From Paeniglutamicibacter antarcticus_C (lineage in GTDB: Bacteria; Actinomycetota; Actinomycetes; Actinomycetales; Micrococcaceae), in assembly GCF_039544305.1 (NCBI RefSeq), contig NZ_BAABLK010000028.1, positions 124,001-188,000 of the forward strand: 64,000 bases of DNA. Reading direction: 5' to 3'. Shown here one piece after another: positions 7,732 through 16,650 of the stretch (position 1 is its first letter; the number at the start of each line of letters is the position of its first letter). The notes under the pieces are model-generated. The model ran no database searches. It was not told the origin of the DNA and was given only the letters and a program-made list of their open reading frames with translations. The translations under genes and the position numbers were made by a program.

Positions 7732-9207
7732 ATGATTGATCTACTTCCTGCTGAAATCGCCGAAATCACCGGCGGGCGACCCACTGCAACGGTGGGCGCC
7801 GACACCTTGGTCCGCGGTGTCGACACCGACTCGCGTGCCTGCCAAACCGGTTGGCTCTTCGTTGCCAAACCCGGCGAAGCCTCCGACGGGCACCACTTCA
7901 TCGATGCCGCCATTAAGCAAGGGGCCGTGCTGGCGCTTGCTGAGCGCGTAACCCATGCCCAGGACGGTACCGTCCACCCGGCGATCATCGTCCCTGACGC
8001 GGTTGATGCCATGGGACAGATCGCCGCGGCAATCGTCGGCCGGCTCAAGGCCTCCAACGGCCTGCGTGTCATCGGCATCACCGGATCAGCAGGCAAGACC
8101 ACCACCAAGGACCTGCTTGCGGCGCTGCTGGCCGAACTCGGCCCGACCATCGCCCCGGTGGGTTCCTACAACGGGGAGGTCGGCGTCCCGCTGACGGTTT
8201 TCCGCGCAACGGAGCAAACCAAGTACCTCGTCGTTGAGATGGGTGCCACCGGCATCGGTCACATCACCTATCTCACCGACATGGTCCACCCCGAGGTCGG
8301 GGTCGTCCTGGGTGTGGGCTCGGCCCACGCCGGGGAATTCGGCGGCATCGAGAACATCGCCAAGGCCAAGGGCGAAATGGTCGAGGCGCTCGCGCCCACC
8401 GGGCTTGCGGTGCTCAACGGGGACGACACCCTGGTCCGCGCCATGAACACGCGCAGCAATGCCCCCGTTCGGTACTTCGGTGTCCAGCGTATGTCCGAGG
8501 ACCGCGCCGGGGTGTGGGCCCGGGACCTGGACGTCGACGAATCCGGGCACCCGGTGTTCACGCTGGTTGCCTCCGACGGATCACTGCATCCCGTGCGCTC
8601 AGGGCTCATCGGCCGCCACCACGTGGCTAACCTCCTGGCCGCCGCGACGGTGGCCGAATACCTTGGGCTTGCCCCGGCACGTATTGCTTCGGTGCTACAG
8701 GGCTTGGGCCCCTCCAGCCGCTGGCGAATGGAACGGATCGAGCGCCCCGACGGCGTGAGCATCATCAACGACGCCTACAACGCGAACCCGGATTCAATGC
8801 GTGCCGCCCTCGTCACCCTGGCCGAACTTGGCATGCCCCAGGCCAACGGGGGAGCCCGGCGCACCTGGGCCGTGCTGGGCGAAATGCTTGAGCTCGGCGC
8901 GGACTCCATCCACGAACATGACCTGCTGGGCCGCGCCGCGGTCCGCATGAACATCAAGAAGCTCCTGGTCGTCGGTCGCGGCGCGAAGGCGGCATACAAT
9001 TCAGCGGTGCTCGAAGGCAGCTGGGGGGACGAGGCGTACTACGCCGAGGATTCCAAAGCCGCGGCACGCATCCTGAAAGAACACCTGCTTCCGGGGGACA
9101 TTGTGTTGTTCAAGTCCTCCAACGGCTCGGGCCTTCGGCTCTTGGGCGACCAAATTGCCGGAACCATCAGCGGGGCACCCGCCGCAAAGGAGGTAAGCGC
9201 ACAGTGA
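7732..9207 (+). CDS. murF: UDP-MurNAc-tripeptide--D-Ala-D-Ala ligase MurF
   Basis: Adds the D-Ala-D-Ala dipeptide to complete the UDP-MurNAc-pentapeptide. The 491-residue protein shows the P-loop GSAGKTTT at 118-125, the VGSYNGEVGVPLT motif that distinguishes MurF, INDAYNANPDSM in the ATP-binding domain and VLGEMLELG in the C-terminal domain. The ATG at 7732 matches family N-termini (MIDLLPAEIAEI...); the frame is open further upstream inside murE but that is overlap only. Its stop overlaps the mraY start (GTGA), implying coupled translation. Confidence 0.94.
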   Translation: MIDLLPAEIAEITGGRPTATVGADTLVRGVDTDSRACQTGWLFVAKPGEASDGHHFIDAAIKQGAVLALAERVTHAQDGTVHPAIIVPDAVDAMGQIAAAIVGRLKASNGLRVIGITGSAGKTTTKDLLAALLAELGPTIAPVGSYNGEVGVPLTVFRATEQTKYLVVEMGATGIGHITYLTDMVHPEVGVVLGVGSAHAGEFGGIENIAKAKGEMVEALAPTGLAVLNGDDTLVRAMNTRSNAPVRYFGVQRMSEDRAGVWARDLDVDESGHPVFTLVASDGSLHPVRSGLIGRHHVANLLAAATVAEYLGLAPARIASVLQGLGPSSRWRMERIERPDGVSIINDAYNANPDSMRAALVTLAELGMPQANGGARRTWAVLGEMLELGADSIHEHDLLGRAAVRMNIKKLLVVGRGAKAAYNSAVLEGSWGDEAYYAEDSKAAARILKEHLLPGDIVLFKSSNGSGLRLLGDQIAGTISGAPAAKEVSAQ

Positions 9208-10307
9208 TTGCGTTAATCATCGGATCCGGCATCGCCTTGGTCTTCACAATGGTCGCCATGCCATTGTTCATCCGCCTGCTCACCCACCGGCAATACGGCC
9301 AGGTTGTCCGCGACGACGGGCCCACCAGCCACGCCACGAAATCGGGCACCCCCACTATGGGCGGGGTCGTGATCATCACCGCGGTCATCCTGAGCTACTT
9401 CGTCACCCATGGCGTGCTGGACATGATGGGCCGCCCCTCCGCGGGAGTGACCGCCAGCGGGGTGCTGCTGTTGCTGCTCTTCGCCGGAATGGGCCTTGTC
9501 GGCTTCCTGGACGACTTCATCAAGATCGCCAAGAAACGTTCCCTGGGCCTGCGGGCCTATCAAAAGATCGTGCTGCAGGCGGGTGTGGGAATCGCCTTTG
9601 CCGTGCTGGCACTGAACTTCCCCAACGACAACGGCCTGACCCCCGCCTCGACGGCGATCTCCTTCCTGCGCGACACCAACTTCGACCTGGCCTTCGCCGG
9701 GCCCATGGTGGGCCTGGTGCTCTTTGTGATCTGGTCAAACCTCATAGTCACCGCGACCACCAACGGGGTGAACCTCACCGACGGCTTGGACGGGCTGGCC
9801 ACCGGCGCGGCCATCATGGTGTTCGGCGCCTACACGCTGATCGGGATCTGGCAGCAGAACCAGGCATGCGGCACTGACGTGGCAGCCAACGTCTGCTATA
9901 CGGTCCGGGACCCGATGGACCTGGCATTGCTCGGTGCCATCCTCTCCGGGGCATTGATCGGATTCCTCTGGTGGAACGCCAAGCCGGCCAAGATCTTCAT
10001 GGGAGACACCGGCTCGCTGGCCATCGGCGGAGCCGTTGCCGCGTTCGCGATCCTCTCGCGCACCGAGATCCTGCTTGTCGTGCTGGCCGGGCTGTTCGTG
10101 ATGATCACGCTCTCGGTGATCATCCAGGTCGGGTTCTTCAAGCTCTCCGGCGGCAAGCGCGTCTTCAAGATGGCACCGCTACAGCACCACTTCGAGCTCT
10201 CCGGCTGGGCCGAGGAGAACGTCGTGGTCCGCTTCTGGATCCTTGGTGGCCTCTTCGTGGCCGGCGGCCTGGGGATCTTCTACTCCGAATGGGTTGTTGG
10301 ACTGTGA
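9204..10307 (+). CDS. mraY: Phospho-MurNAc-pentapeptide transferase MraY
   Basis: Integral membrane enzyme that transfers phospho-MurNAc-pentapeptide from UDP to undecaprenyl phosphate, giving lipid I. The 367-residue protein has about ten hydrophobic segments and the family motifs GTPTMGG near residue 48, FLDDFIK (the Asp pair that binds Mg2+) near 102, NGVNLTDGLDGLA near 190 and KMAPLQHHFELSG near 330. Starts at the GTG at 9204 overlapping the murF stop by four bases, and its own stop overlaps the murD GTG in the same way. Confidence 0.96.
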   Translation: MIALIIGSGIALVFTMVAMPLFIRLLTHRQYGQVVRDDGPTSHATKSGTPTMGGVVIITAVILSYFVTHGVLDMMGRPSAGVTASGVLLLLLFAGMGLVGFLDDFIKIAKKRSLGLRAYQKIVLQAGVGIAFAVLALNFPNDNGLTPASTAISFLRDTNFDLAFAGPMVGLVLFVIWSNLIVTATTNGVNLTDGLDGLATGAAIMVFGAYTLIGIWQQNQACGTDVAANVCYTVRDPMDLALLGAILSGALIGFLWWNAKPAKIFMGDTGSLAIGGAVAAFAILSRTEILLVVLAGLFVMITLSVIIQVGFFKLSGGKRVFKMAPLQHHFELSGWAEENVVVRFWILGGLFVAGGLGIFYSEWVVGL

Positions 10308-11815
10308 CACACACGAATCTTGACCACCTCACCCGCTGGGAATCCGACTGGGCGGGCCTTCGCGTCGTGGTGGCCGGCCTGGGGCTTTCGGGCTTTTCCG
10401 CAGCCGATACGTTGATCGAACTCGGTGCCAAGGTCGTGCTCATCGACGGCGCGGACAGTGAAGTGAACCGTTCCCGTGCCGACACCCTGAAGATCGTCGG
10501 GGCAGCCGATGTACTCCTGGGTGCCGACCACACCGATACATTGCCGCTCATTGACGGGCTTGCTCCGCAACTGCTCATTGCCTCACCGGGCTGGAACCCG
10601 CGCCAGCCGATGCTGGCCGCCGCGGCGGAAGCCGGCATCGAGATCTGGGGAGATATTGAACTTGCTTGGCGGGTCCGCGAAAAAGAGGGCCGCAAACTCG
10701 CCGAATGGGTGGTGATCACCGGGACCAACGGCAAGACCACCACCGTGGGGATGACCGAGTCGATCTTCCTTGCAGCGGGCCTTCGGGCGATCGCCGCCGG
10801 CAACGTGGGCACCCCGATCCTGGATGCCGTGAGGGACCCCGAGGGTTTCGATGTCATCGCCGTCGAGCTTTCCTCCTTCCAGCTGCACTTCACGCACAGC
10901 ATCTCCCCGCTGGCCTCGGTGGTGCTGAACATCGCCGAGGACCACGTCGACTGGCACGGCGGATTTGAGAACTACAAGGCCGACAAGGCCAAGATCTACG
11001 AGCGCACCAAGGTCGCAGCCATCTACAACGCACAGGAGCCCGTGGTGGAGGCGATGGTCGAAGCGGCCGACGTGATCGAGGGTTGCAGGGCCATCGGCTT
11101 CACCACCGGTGTCCCGTCCCCCTCGATGGTCGGGGTCGTTGAGGATCTGCTGGTTGACCGGGCGTTCATCGAGGACCGAAGGAACTCGGCGGTAGAGCTG
11201 GTTGCCCTGGATCAAATCGGCGAGGTCGTGCCCAGGCACACGGCCGCCAACGCCGCGGCCGCCGCGGCCCTGGCCCGCGCCTACGGGGTCGAACCCGCCG
11301 CGGTTGCGGCGGGACTCTCCGATTTCGACTCCGGGGACCACCGCATCCAGGCTGTGGCCCGGCGCGAGGACATCTTGTGGATCAACGATTCCAAGGCCAC
11401 CAACCCGCATGCGGCAAATGCGTCGCTTGGCGCGTTCTCCTCGGTCATATGGATCGCTGGGGGCCTATCCAAGGGCGTGTCCTATGACGAGTTGGTGGCG
11501 GCGAACGCCAAACGGCTCAAGGCCGTAATCGTCATCGGACTGGACAGCGCAGCGCTGCGTGAAGCCCTGGGGCGACACGCACCGCAAGTGCCGGTGATCA
11601 TGGCTTCGGTGGGTGAAACTGAAGTGGATACAGCCACCGGCACGGTTGTCATGGCCCGCGCGGTGAACAAGGCAGCCGATGTTGCCCAAGCCGGGGACAC
11701 GGTGCTCATGGCACCGGCAGCTGCCTCGATGGACCAGTTCTCCTCATACGCACAACGCGGCAATGCATTCATTGCAGCGGTTCGTGCGCTCATGGGGGAA
11801 GACAGCAAGGAATAA
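10304..11815 (+). CDS. murD: UDP-MurNAc-L-Ala--D-Glu ligase MurD
   Basis: ATP-dependent ligase that adds D-glutamate to UDP-MurNAc-L-alanine. The 503-residue product has a Rossmann N-terminal domain (VVVAGLGLSGFSAADTL), the P-loop GTNGKTTT at residues 140-147, ELSSFQLHFT in the central domain and NDSKATNPHAA in the C-terminal domain, all MurD signatures. The GTG at 10304 overlaps the mraY stop (GTGA). The frame is open further back into mraY, but nothing there resembles MurD. ftsW follows after 9 bp with an AAGGAG site at the end of murD. Confidence 0.94.
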   Translation: MTHTNLDHLTRWESDWAGLRVVVAGLGLSGFSAADTLIELGAKVVLIDGADSEVNRSRADTLKIVGAADVLLGADHTDTLPLIDGLAPQLLIASPGWNPRQPMLAAAAEAGIEIWGDIELAWRVREKEGRKLAEWVVITGTNGKTTTVGMTESIFLAAGLRAIAAGNVGTPILDAVRDPEGFDVIAVELSSFQLHFTHSISPLASVVLNIAEDHVDWHGGFENYKADKAKIYERTKVAAIYNAQEPVVEAMVEAADVIEGCRAIGFTTGVPSPSMVGVVEDLLVDRAFIEDRRNSAVELVALDQIGEVVPRHTAANAAAAAALARAYGVEPAAVAAGLSDFDSGDHRIQAVARREDILWINDSKATNPHAANASLGAFSSVIWIAGGLSKGVSYDELVAANAKRLKAVIVIGLDSAALREALGRHAPQVPVIMASVGETEVDTATGTVVMARAVNKAADVAQAGDTVLMAPAAASMDQFSSYAQRGNAFIAAVRALMGEDSKE

Positions 11816-11824
11816 GGAGCAACC

Positions 11825-13123
11825 GTGAGCGGCAGATCCCGGACCCCACGCGGCGCTGGCGCCGAGTCCGGCGCCTCGGGCCCTACGCGCGGACGGCGCC
11901 ACGAAGCGCGCGGTGTCTCGAAGTGGTTCGACCGCATCGAGGACCCCACCCTTCGTGGTGCCCAGATCAACTACTACGTGGTGCTTGGCGCCACGTTGGC
12001 ATTGACCTTCATGGGCTTGATCATGGTGCTCTCCTCGTCCTCGGTCGAGGCGATCGCACGGAACAAGTCGGCCTTCGGCGACGTTTCAAAGCAGGGGCTC
12101 TGGGCCTTGGTCGGCGTCGCGTGCATGTTTGGCATGCAACTGGTTCCGCCCAAGACACTGAAGAAGCTCGCATGGCCGGCACTGGGGATCGCGGGGTTGC
12201 TGCTGATCGCGGTGCTGCTCTTCGGCAGGGAAATATACGGCAACAAGAACTGGATCCTCATCGGGCCGTTTTCCATCCAGCCCTCGGAGTTCGCCAAGGT
12301 AGCCCTGGCGCTGTGGGGCGCCTGGGTGGTCGAACGCAAAGCAAACCTGATGCACCAGTGGAAGCACGCAGTCATCCCGCTGTTGGTGCCCTTCGGGCTG
12401 TTGATCGTCGGACTGGTTCTACTGGGCCGGGACCTGGGAACGGCACTGATCCTGCTGTTGATCCTGGCAGTGGTCATGTTCGTCGGGGGAGCCAACGCCA
12501 AGATCTTCGCCCTTGCGGGGGTCTTGGGCCTGGTCGGGATCGTGTCGATGGTGTTGTTGGCACCGAACCGCATGGGACGCATCATGGCCTGGCTCTTTGA
12601 CAAGTGCGGGGATCAACAGGATTTTTGCTACCAGGCGAAACAAGGCATCTATGCCTTGGCCTCCGGTGGCTGGCTGGGCGTCGGGCTGGGCCAATCCAGG
12701 CAGAAGTGGTCGCACATCCCCGAAGCGCAGAATGACTTCATCTTCGCGGTGCTCGGGGAGGAACTTGGCCTGCTGGGCACCCTGTTCGTCGTCGTGCTCT
12801 ACGCGATGCTTGCCGTGGCCATGTACCGTATCGCGGTACGCACCGGGACGATCTTTGGCCGCGTGGCAGTCAGCGGCATCGTCGCGTGGATCATCGGCCA
12901 GGCCTTCATCAACATCGGGATGGTCACCGGCCTGTTGCCGGTCATCGGAGTCCCGCTGCCCTTCATCTCCTCCGGTGGCTCGGCGCTGCTTGCCACCTTC
13001 CTAGGAGTGGGAGTGGTACTGTGCTTTGCCCGGGAGCAGCGCGTTCGCCTGCAACCGGCCGGAGCGCCACGGGGGATCGCAGCACTGCTTGCCAAACGCC
13101 GTGGAACCCCCGAATCCCGCTAA
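11825..13123 (+). CDS. ftsW: SEDS peptidoglycan glycosyltransferase FtsW
   Basis: Polytopic SEDS-family polymerase that extends glycan strands from lipid II at the septum together with the transpeptidase FtsI. The 432-residue protein has a basic, disordered N-terminal 50 residues, then about ten membrane segments. Conserved elements include NWILIGPFSIQPSEFAK, GRDLGTALILL, and the C-terminal GLLPVIGVPLPFISSGGSA signature. GTG start at 11825 with an AAGGAG site 8 bases before it. It could be a RodA paralogue by sequence alone, but its place between murD and murG supports FtsW. Confidence 0.93.
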   Translation: MSGRSRTPRGAGAESGASGPTRGRRHEARGVSKWFDRIEDPTLRGAQINYYVVLGATLALTFMGLIMVLSSSSVEAIARNKSAFGDVSKQGLWALVGVACMFGMQLVPPKTLKKLAWPALGIAGLLLIAVLLFGREIYGNKNWILIGPFSIQPSEFAKVALALWGAWVVERKANLMHQWKHAVIPLLVPFGLLIVGLVLLGRDLGTALILLLILAVVMFVGGANAKIFALAGVLGLVGIVSMVLLAPNRMGRIMAWLFDKCGDQQDFCYQAKQGIYALASGGWLGVGLGQSRQKWSHIPEAQNDFIFAVLGEELGLLGTLFVVVLYAMLAVAMYRIAVRTGTIFGRVAVSGIVAWIIGQAFINIGMVTGLLPVIGVPLPFISSGGSALLATFLGVGVVLCFAREQRVRLQPAGAPRGIAALLAKRRGTPESR

Positions 13124-13159
13124 GCCATCCGACCAGCCGAAAGTGGTACACCAATCCCC

Positions 13160-14290
13160 ATGAATGACGCACTTCGAGTGGTTGTCGCCGGCGGTGGCAC
13201 TGCCGGGCACATCAGCCCCATGATCGCCATCGCGGATGCCCTGCGCCAGGTGGAACCGGAGATCCGGATCACCGTGGTGGGAACACCCGACGGCCTGGAA
13301 GCCCGACTGGTTCCCGAAGCCGGCTACGAGCTAGCCACCATTGCCAAGGTGCCGATGCCTCGCCGGCCCTCGATGGACCTGCTCAAGCTGCCCTTCCGCT
13401 TCAGCGCCGCGCTCAAGGCAGCCGGGGCCATCCTTGATGGCACCGGTGCCCAGGCGGTGCTCGGGGTCGGGGGATACGTCTGCACCCCTGTCTACTTGGC
13501 GGCCAGGAAGCGCAAACTGCCGATCTTTGTCCACGAGGCCAACGCCCGGGCCGGGCTGGCGAACAAGGTCGGCGCACGGTTTGCCACCGGCGTCGGTGCT
13601 GCCTTCAGCACCACCGGGCTGCGCGGCGCCAAGGTGGTGGGCATGCCGATGCGAGGATTCGTGGCAAACATGGACCGCGCGGCCCAGCGCGGGCAGGCAC
13701 GCGAGGCCCTGGGGTTCACCGAGGACGCACCAGCATTGGTGGTCACGGGAGGGTCCTCCGGGGCCGCATCGATCAACGCCACCATCGCCGCCGGATTCGA
13801 AAAGCTCGCCGGGGCCGGTGTCCAGGTGCTGCACATCACCGGCCGGGGCAAGGCGGTGCTCGATGCCAACGGAAACCCGCTTGCCGCGCCGGGGTACCGG
13901 CAGGTCGAGTACGTGGATTCCATGAACCAGGCCTACGCGGCGGCGGACTTGATGGTGGCCCGTTCCGGAGCCGGGACGGTCTGCGAGCTGGCAGTGGCCG
14001 GAACCCCCTCGGTGCTGGTGCCACTGCCCATCGGCAACGGGGAACAGCGGCTGAACGCAGCGGACCTTGTGGCTGCCGGGGGAGCGATGCTGGTGGAGGA
14101 TGCCTTCTTCACCGCTGAGTACCTCACCGAAACGCTGCTCCCGCTGCTGAAGGACGCCGAGGCACTGACCGCGATGGGGCACGCGGCCAAGACACAGGGC
14201 AAGGCCGATGCTGCGGCAGCCATGGCGGAGATGATCCGCCATTCGCTGCGCGGGGCCACACCGCCACAGACCACGAACACGGGGAGCTAA
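13160..14290 (+). CDS. murG: UDP-GlcNAc--undecaprenyl-PP-MurNAc-pentapeptide GlcNAc transferase MurG
   Basis: Peripheral inner-leaflet glycosyltransferase (GT28) converting lipid I to lipid II. The 376-residue protein has the N-terminal glycine-rich GGGTAGHISP loop at residues 10-19, VGGYVCTPVYLAA, VTGGSSGAASIN in the C-terminal Rossmann fold, and the UDP-GlcNAc-binding RSGAGTVCELAVAGTPS segment. ATG at 13160 with no strong ribosome binding site visible. murC starts 5 bp after its stop. Confidence 0.95.
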   Translation: MNDALRVVVAGGGTAGHISPMIAIADALRQVEPEIRITVVGTPDGLEARLVPEAGYELATIAKVPMPRRPSMDLLKLPFRFSAALKAAGAILDGTGAQAVLGVGGYVCTPVYLAARKRKLPIFVHEANARAGLANKVGARFATGVGAAFSTTGLRGAKVVGMPMRGFVANMDRAAQRGQAREALGFTEDAPALVVTGGSSGAASINATIAAGFEKLAGAGVQVLHITGRGKAVLDANGNPLAAPGYRQVEYVDSMNQAYAAADLMVARSGAGTVCELAVAGTPSVLVPLPIGNGEQRLNAADLVAAGGAMLVEDAFFTAEYLTETLLPLLKDAEALTAMGHAAKTQGKADAAAAMAEMIRHSLRGATPPQTTNTGS

Positions 14291-14295
14291 GTCAC

Positions 14296-15696
14296 ATGCA
14301 GGAACTACACTCACTTCAAGACCTGGGCAACGTCCACCTTTTGGGCATCGGCGGCGTCGGGGTTTCCGCGGTGGCACGGCTCATGCTGGCCCGCGGTCTG
14401 GCCGTCTCGGGAACCGACGCCAAGGAACTGCCGGTACTCGATGACCTCCGTGCAGCCGGGGCGCGGATCGCGGTGGGCTATGCGGCGGAAAACCTCGGCG
14501 ATGCCGAGACCGTGGTGATCTCATCGATCATCAAGGCCGGGAACCCGGAGTACGACGAAGCCGTGTCCCGCGGCCTGCGCATCCTGCACCGTTCCGAGGG
14601 CCTTGCCTCGACCATGGAGGGTCACCGGGTCATCGCCGTGGCTGGAACCCACGGCAAGACCACCACGACCTCGTTGATTGCCTACATGCTGCGCGCTGCC
14701 GGGATCTCCCCGACCTTCGCCGTCGGGGCGAACATCGTCTCCCTTGGCGTGAACGCCGAATACGGCCAGGGCCGGGTCTTTGTCGCCGAGGCCGACGAAT
14801 CCGACGCGTCCTTCCTGAACTACCGTCCGGACGTCACGGTGATCACCAACATCGAGGCAGACCACCTGGACCACTACGGCAGCGTCGAGGCGGTGCACCA
14901 GGCATTTTACGAGTTTGCCTCGTTGCTGCCCGAATCAGGCCTGCTGATCTGCTGCGGCGATGACGCCGGCTCGCAGGCGCTGGCGGTGCGGATGCGCCGC
15001 GAGCGCCCGGACCTGCGCGTTCAGACCTACGGGTTCGCCGATGACGCGGACCGCCGGCTGACCGACCCGCACCCGCGCGGGAACCGCTTCGCCTGCTCCC
15101 TGGAATGGGGCAGCGGAGAGGAAGCCGAGCTGGAGATCGCCCTGCCGGGGAACCACAACCTGCTCAATGCCGCCGCGGGTTTCGCCGTGGGCCTGGACTG
15201 CGGGCTGGAGCCGGAGGTAGCAACCGCCGGCCTGGGCGCCTTCACCGGTGCCGCACGGCGCTTCGACTTCCGCGGCGAAGCCGCTGGGGTAAGGGTCTAT
15301 GACGATTACGCCCACCACCCCACCGAGGTCCAAGCCGCCCTGCACGCAGCACGCGCGGTGGCCGGGGAGGGATCAGTGCATGTCTTGTTCCAGCCCCACC
15401 TGTTCTCCAGGACCCAGGAGCTCCACGCAGGCTTCGCCGCGGCGCTGTCCGAGGCCGATTCCGTGCACGTGCTGGAAATCTATCCCGCACGTGAATCACC
15501 GATCCCCGGGGTGACCAGTGAACTGGTAACCCGCGGGCTGACCACCGCAGGCGGGCTGGTGGGCCGGGACGAGGCCGCGGGAGTGCTGGCCGATGGCGCC
15601 AAGGCGGGAGACGTCATCATGACGATCGGTGCCGGCGACGTCACAGAGCAGGCCGAGAGGATCCTTGGGGTCCTGGAAGAACGCCAAGGCAGCTGA
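14296..15696 (+). CDS. murC: UDP-MurNAc--L-alanine ligase MurC
   Basis: First Mur ligase of the pathway, attaching L-alanine to UDP-MurNAc. The 466-residue protein shows the N-terminal LLGIGGVGVSAVARLML Rossmann motif, the P-loop GTHGKTTT at 117-124, EADESDASFLNY and ADHLDHYG in the central domain, and DDYAHHPTEV in the C-terminal domain. As in many actinobacteria it lies after murG and directly before ftsQ; the stop TGA overlaps the ftsQ ATG by one base. No murB lies in the cluster. Confidence 0.95.
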   Translation: MQELHSLQDLGNVHLLGIGGVGVSAVARLMLARGLAVSGTDAKELPVLDDLRAAGARIAVGYAAENLGDAETVVISSIIKAGNPEYDEAVSRGLRILHRSEGLASTMEGHRVIAVAGTHGKTTTTSLIAYMLRAAGISPTFAVGANIVSLGVNAEYGQGRVFVAEADESDASFLNYRPDVTVITNIEADHLDHYGSVEAVHQAFYEFASLLPESGLLICCGDDAGSQALAVRMRRERPDLRVQTYGFADDADRRLTDPHPRGNRFACSLEWGSGEEAELEIALPGNHNLLNAAAGFAVGLDCGLEPEVATAGLGAFTGAARRFDFRGEAAGVRVYDDYAHHPTEVQAALHAARAVAGEGSVHVLFQPHLFSRTQELHAGFAAALSEADSVHVLEIYPARESPIPGVTSELVTRGLTTAGGLVGRDEAAGVLADGAKAGDVIMTIGAGDVTEQAERILGVLEERQGS

Positions 15697-16451
15697 TGGT
15701 TCCAGGTAAATCAGGGGGAAGCCCGGAATCCAACGTGTTGGACCTGCCCCAAGGCAAGGGCACCCGCACCAGGAAACGGTGGCTCATCGGTGGAGGCGTC
15801 GTTGCCGCCATGGTCATCGCGTTGGTGCTGGTGTTGACGTTTTCACCGATCCTGGCGATCAAGTCGATCGCCGTCTCGGGCAACACCCTAATCAGCGACA
15901 AGAAGATCGAGACTTCCCTGGAACCGTTGCTCGGTGTCCCGCTCTCACGGGTCGGAACGGGGAAGGTGATGGAACTGCTGGCCGGGGAGCCGGTGGTGAA
16001 GGACGCCATCGTGCAAACGGGGGAGGGCAACACGCTCGAAGTCCAGATCGTTGAATTCGTCCCTGTGGCGGTGCTGCTCGAGGACAAGAAGCGTTCTCTG
16101 GTGGGCCCGGACGGCCGGGTTCTGGCGAAACTGGGGAAGAAGGACAAGCCGGTGCTTCCCACGATCCGCTCCTCGGCGGTGACCAAGGATCCCCAGGTCT
16201 TTTCCATGCTCACCCGCGTTCTCTCGGAACTACCGGATAAGCTGTTGGCGAGCGTGGATCATGCAACGGCCACCAGCAAGGACTTTGTCGAGCTCAAGCT
16301 CGAGGACGGAACACTGGTGATTTGGGGAAACGACGAGCAGTCGGCACTCAAATCCGAGGTCCTGGCCGCACTTCTGGGGGCACCAAAGGACAAGGAGGCA
16401 CCGGTCAAGGTGTACGACATTTCCAGTCCGCGACACCCGGTGGCCCGCTAA
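15696..16451 (+). CDS. ftsQ: Cell division protein FtsQ
   Basis: Bitopic divisome protein linking early and late division proteins. The 251-residue protein has a basic cytoplasmic N-terminus, one membrane segment at about residues 28-50, a POTRA domain (about 52-122; IKSIAVSGNTLISDKKIE) and the FtsQ beta domain ending near residue 250. It starts on an ATG overlapping the murC stop. Shorter than proteobacterial FtsQ but normal for actinobacteria. A hairpin and a promoter candidate separate it from ftsZ. Confidence 0.9.
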   Translation: MVPGKSGGSPESNVLDLPQGKGTRTRKRWLIGGGVVAAMVIALVLVLTFSPILAIKSIAVSGNTLISDKKIETSLEPLLGVPLSRVGTGKVMELLAGEPVVKDAIVQTGEGNTLEVQIVEFVPVAVLLEDKKRSLVGPDGRVLAKLGKKDKPVLPTIRSSAVTKDPQVFSMLTRVLSELPDKLLASVDHATATSKDFVELKLEDGTLVIWGNDEQSALKSEVLAALLGAPKDKEAPVKVYDISSPRHPVAR

Positions 16452-16483
16452 TGCTCCGCCAATAGAAGAATTACGGAAAAAAT

Positions 16484-16519
16484 CAACGACTAAGGGGCAA
16501 CACGCTGCCTTGGTCGTTG
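16484..16519 (+). terminator. Stem-loop between ftsQ and ftsZ
   Basis: CAACGACTAAGG and CCTTGGTCGTTG pair over 12 positions (one G-T) around a 12-base loop, 32 bp after the ftsQ stop. There is no T-run, so it may act as a partial terminator, attenuator or mRNA end stabiliser rather than a full stop. Confidence 0.5.
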
Positions 16520-16546
16520 CTTCTACGAACTACGAAACATAACGTT

Positions 16547-16576
16547 TTAACAGCGGTTGCTTGACATAACTATAAC
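16547..16576 (+). promoter_or_regulatory. ftsZ promoter candidate
   Basis: TTAACA (16547-16552), 18-bp spacer, TATAAC (16571-16576), 75 bp upstream of the ftsZ GTG in an AT-rich stretch. A TTGACA at 16561-16566 overlaps but has no well-placed -10. Confidence 0.45.
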
Positions 16577-16650
16577 CTTCGAGTTGAGGGTTAACGTTGG
16601 TCCGGTTGAGCTTCCTCGGTCAGCAGCACATCGAACAAGGGAAACAGGAC

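Noticed and set aside
6048..8150. Open frame of about 700 codons on the minus strand opposite murE/murF
   Set aside because: Antisense shadow caused by high G+C third-position bias; no ribosome binding site or recognisable domain, and murE/murF on the other strand are certain.
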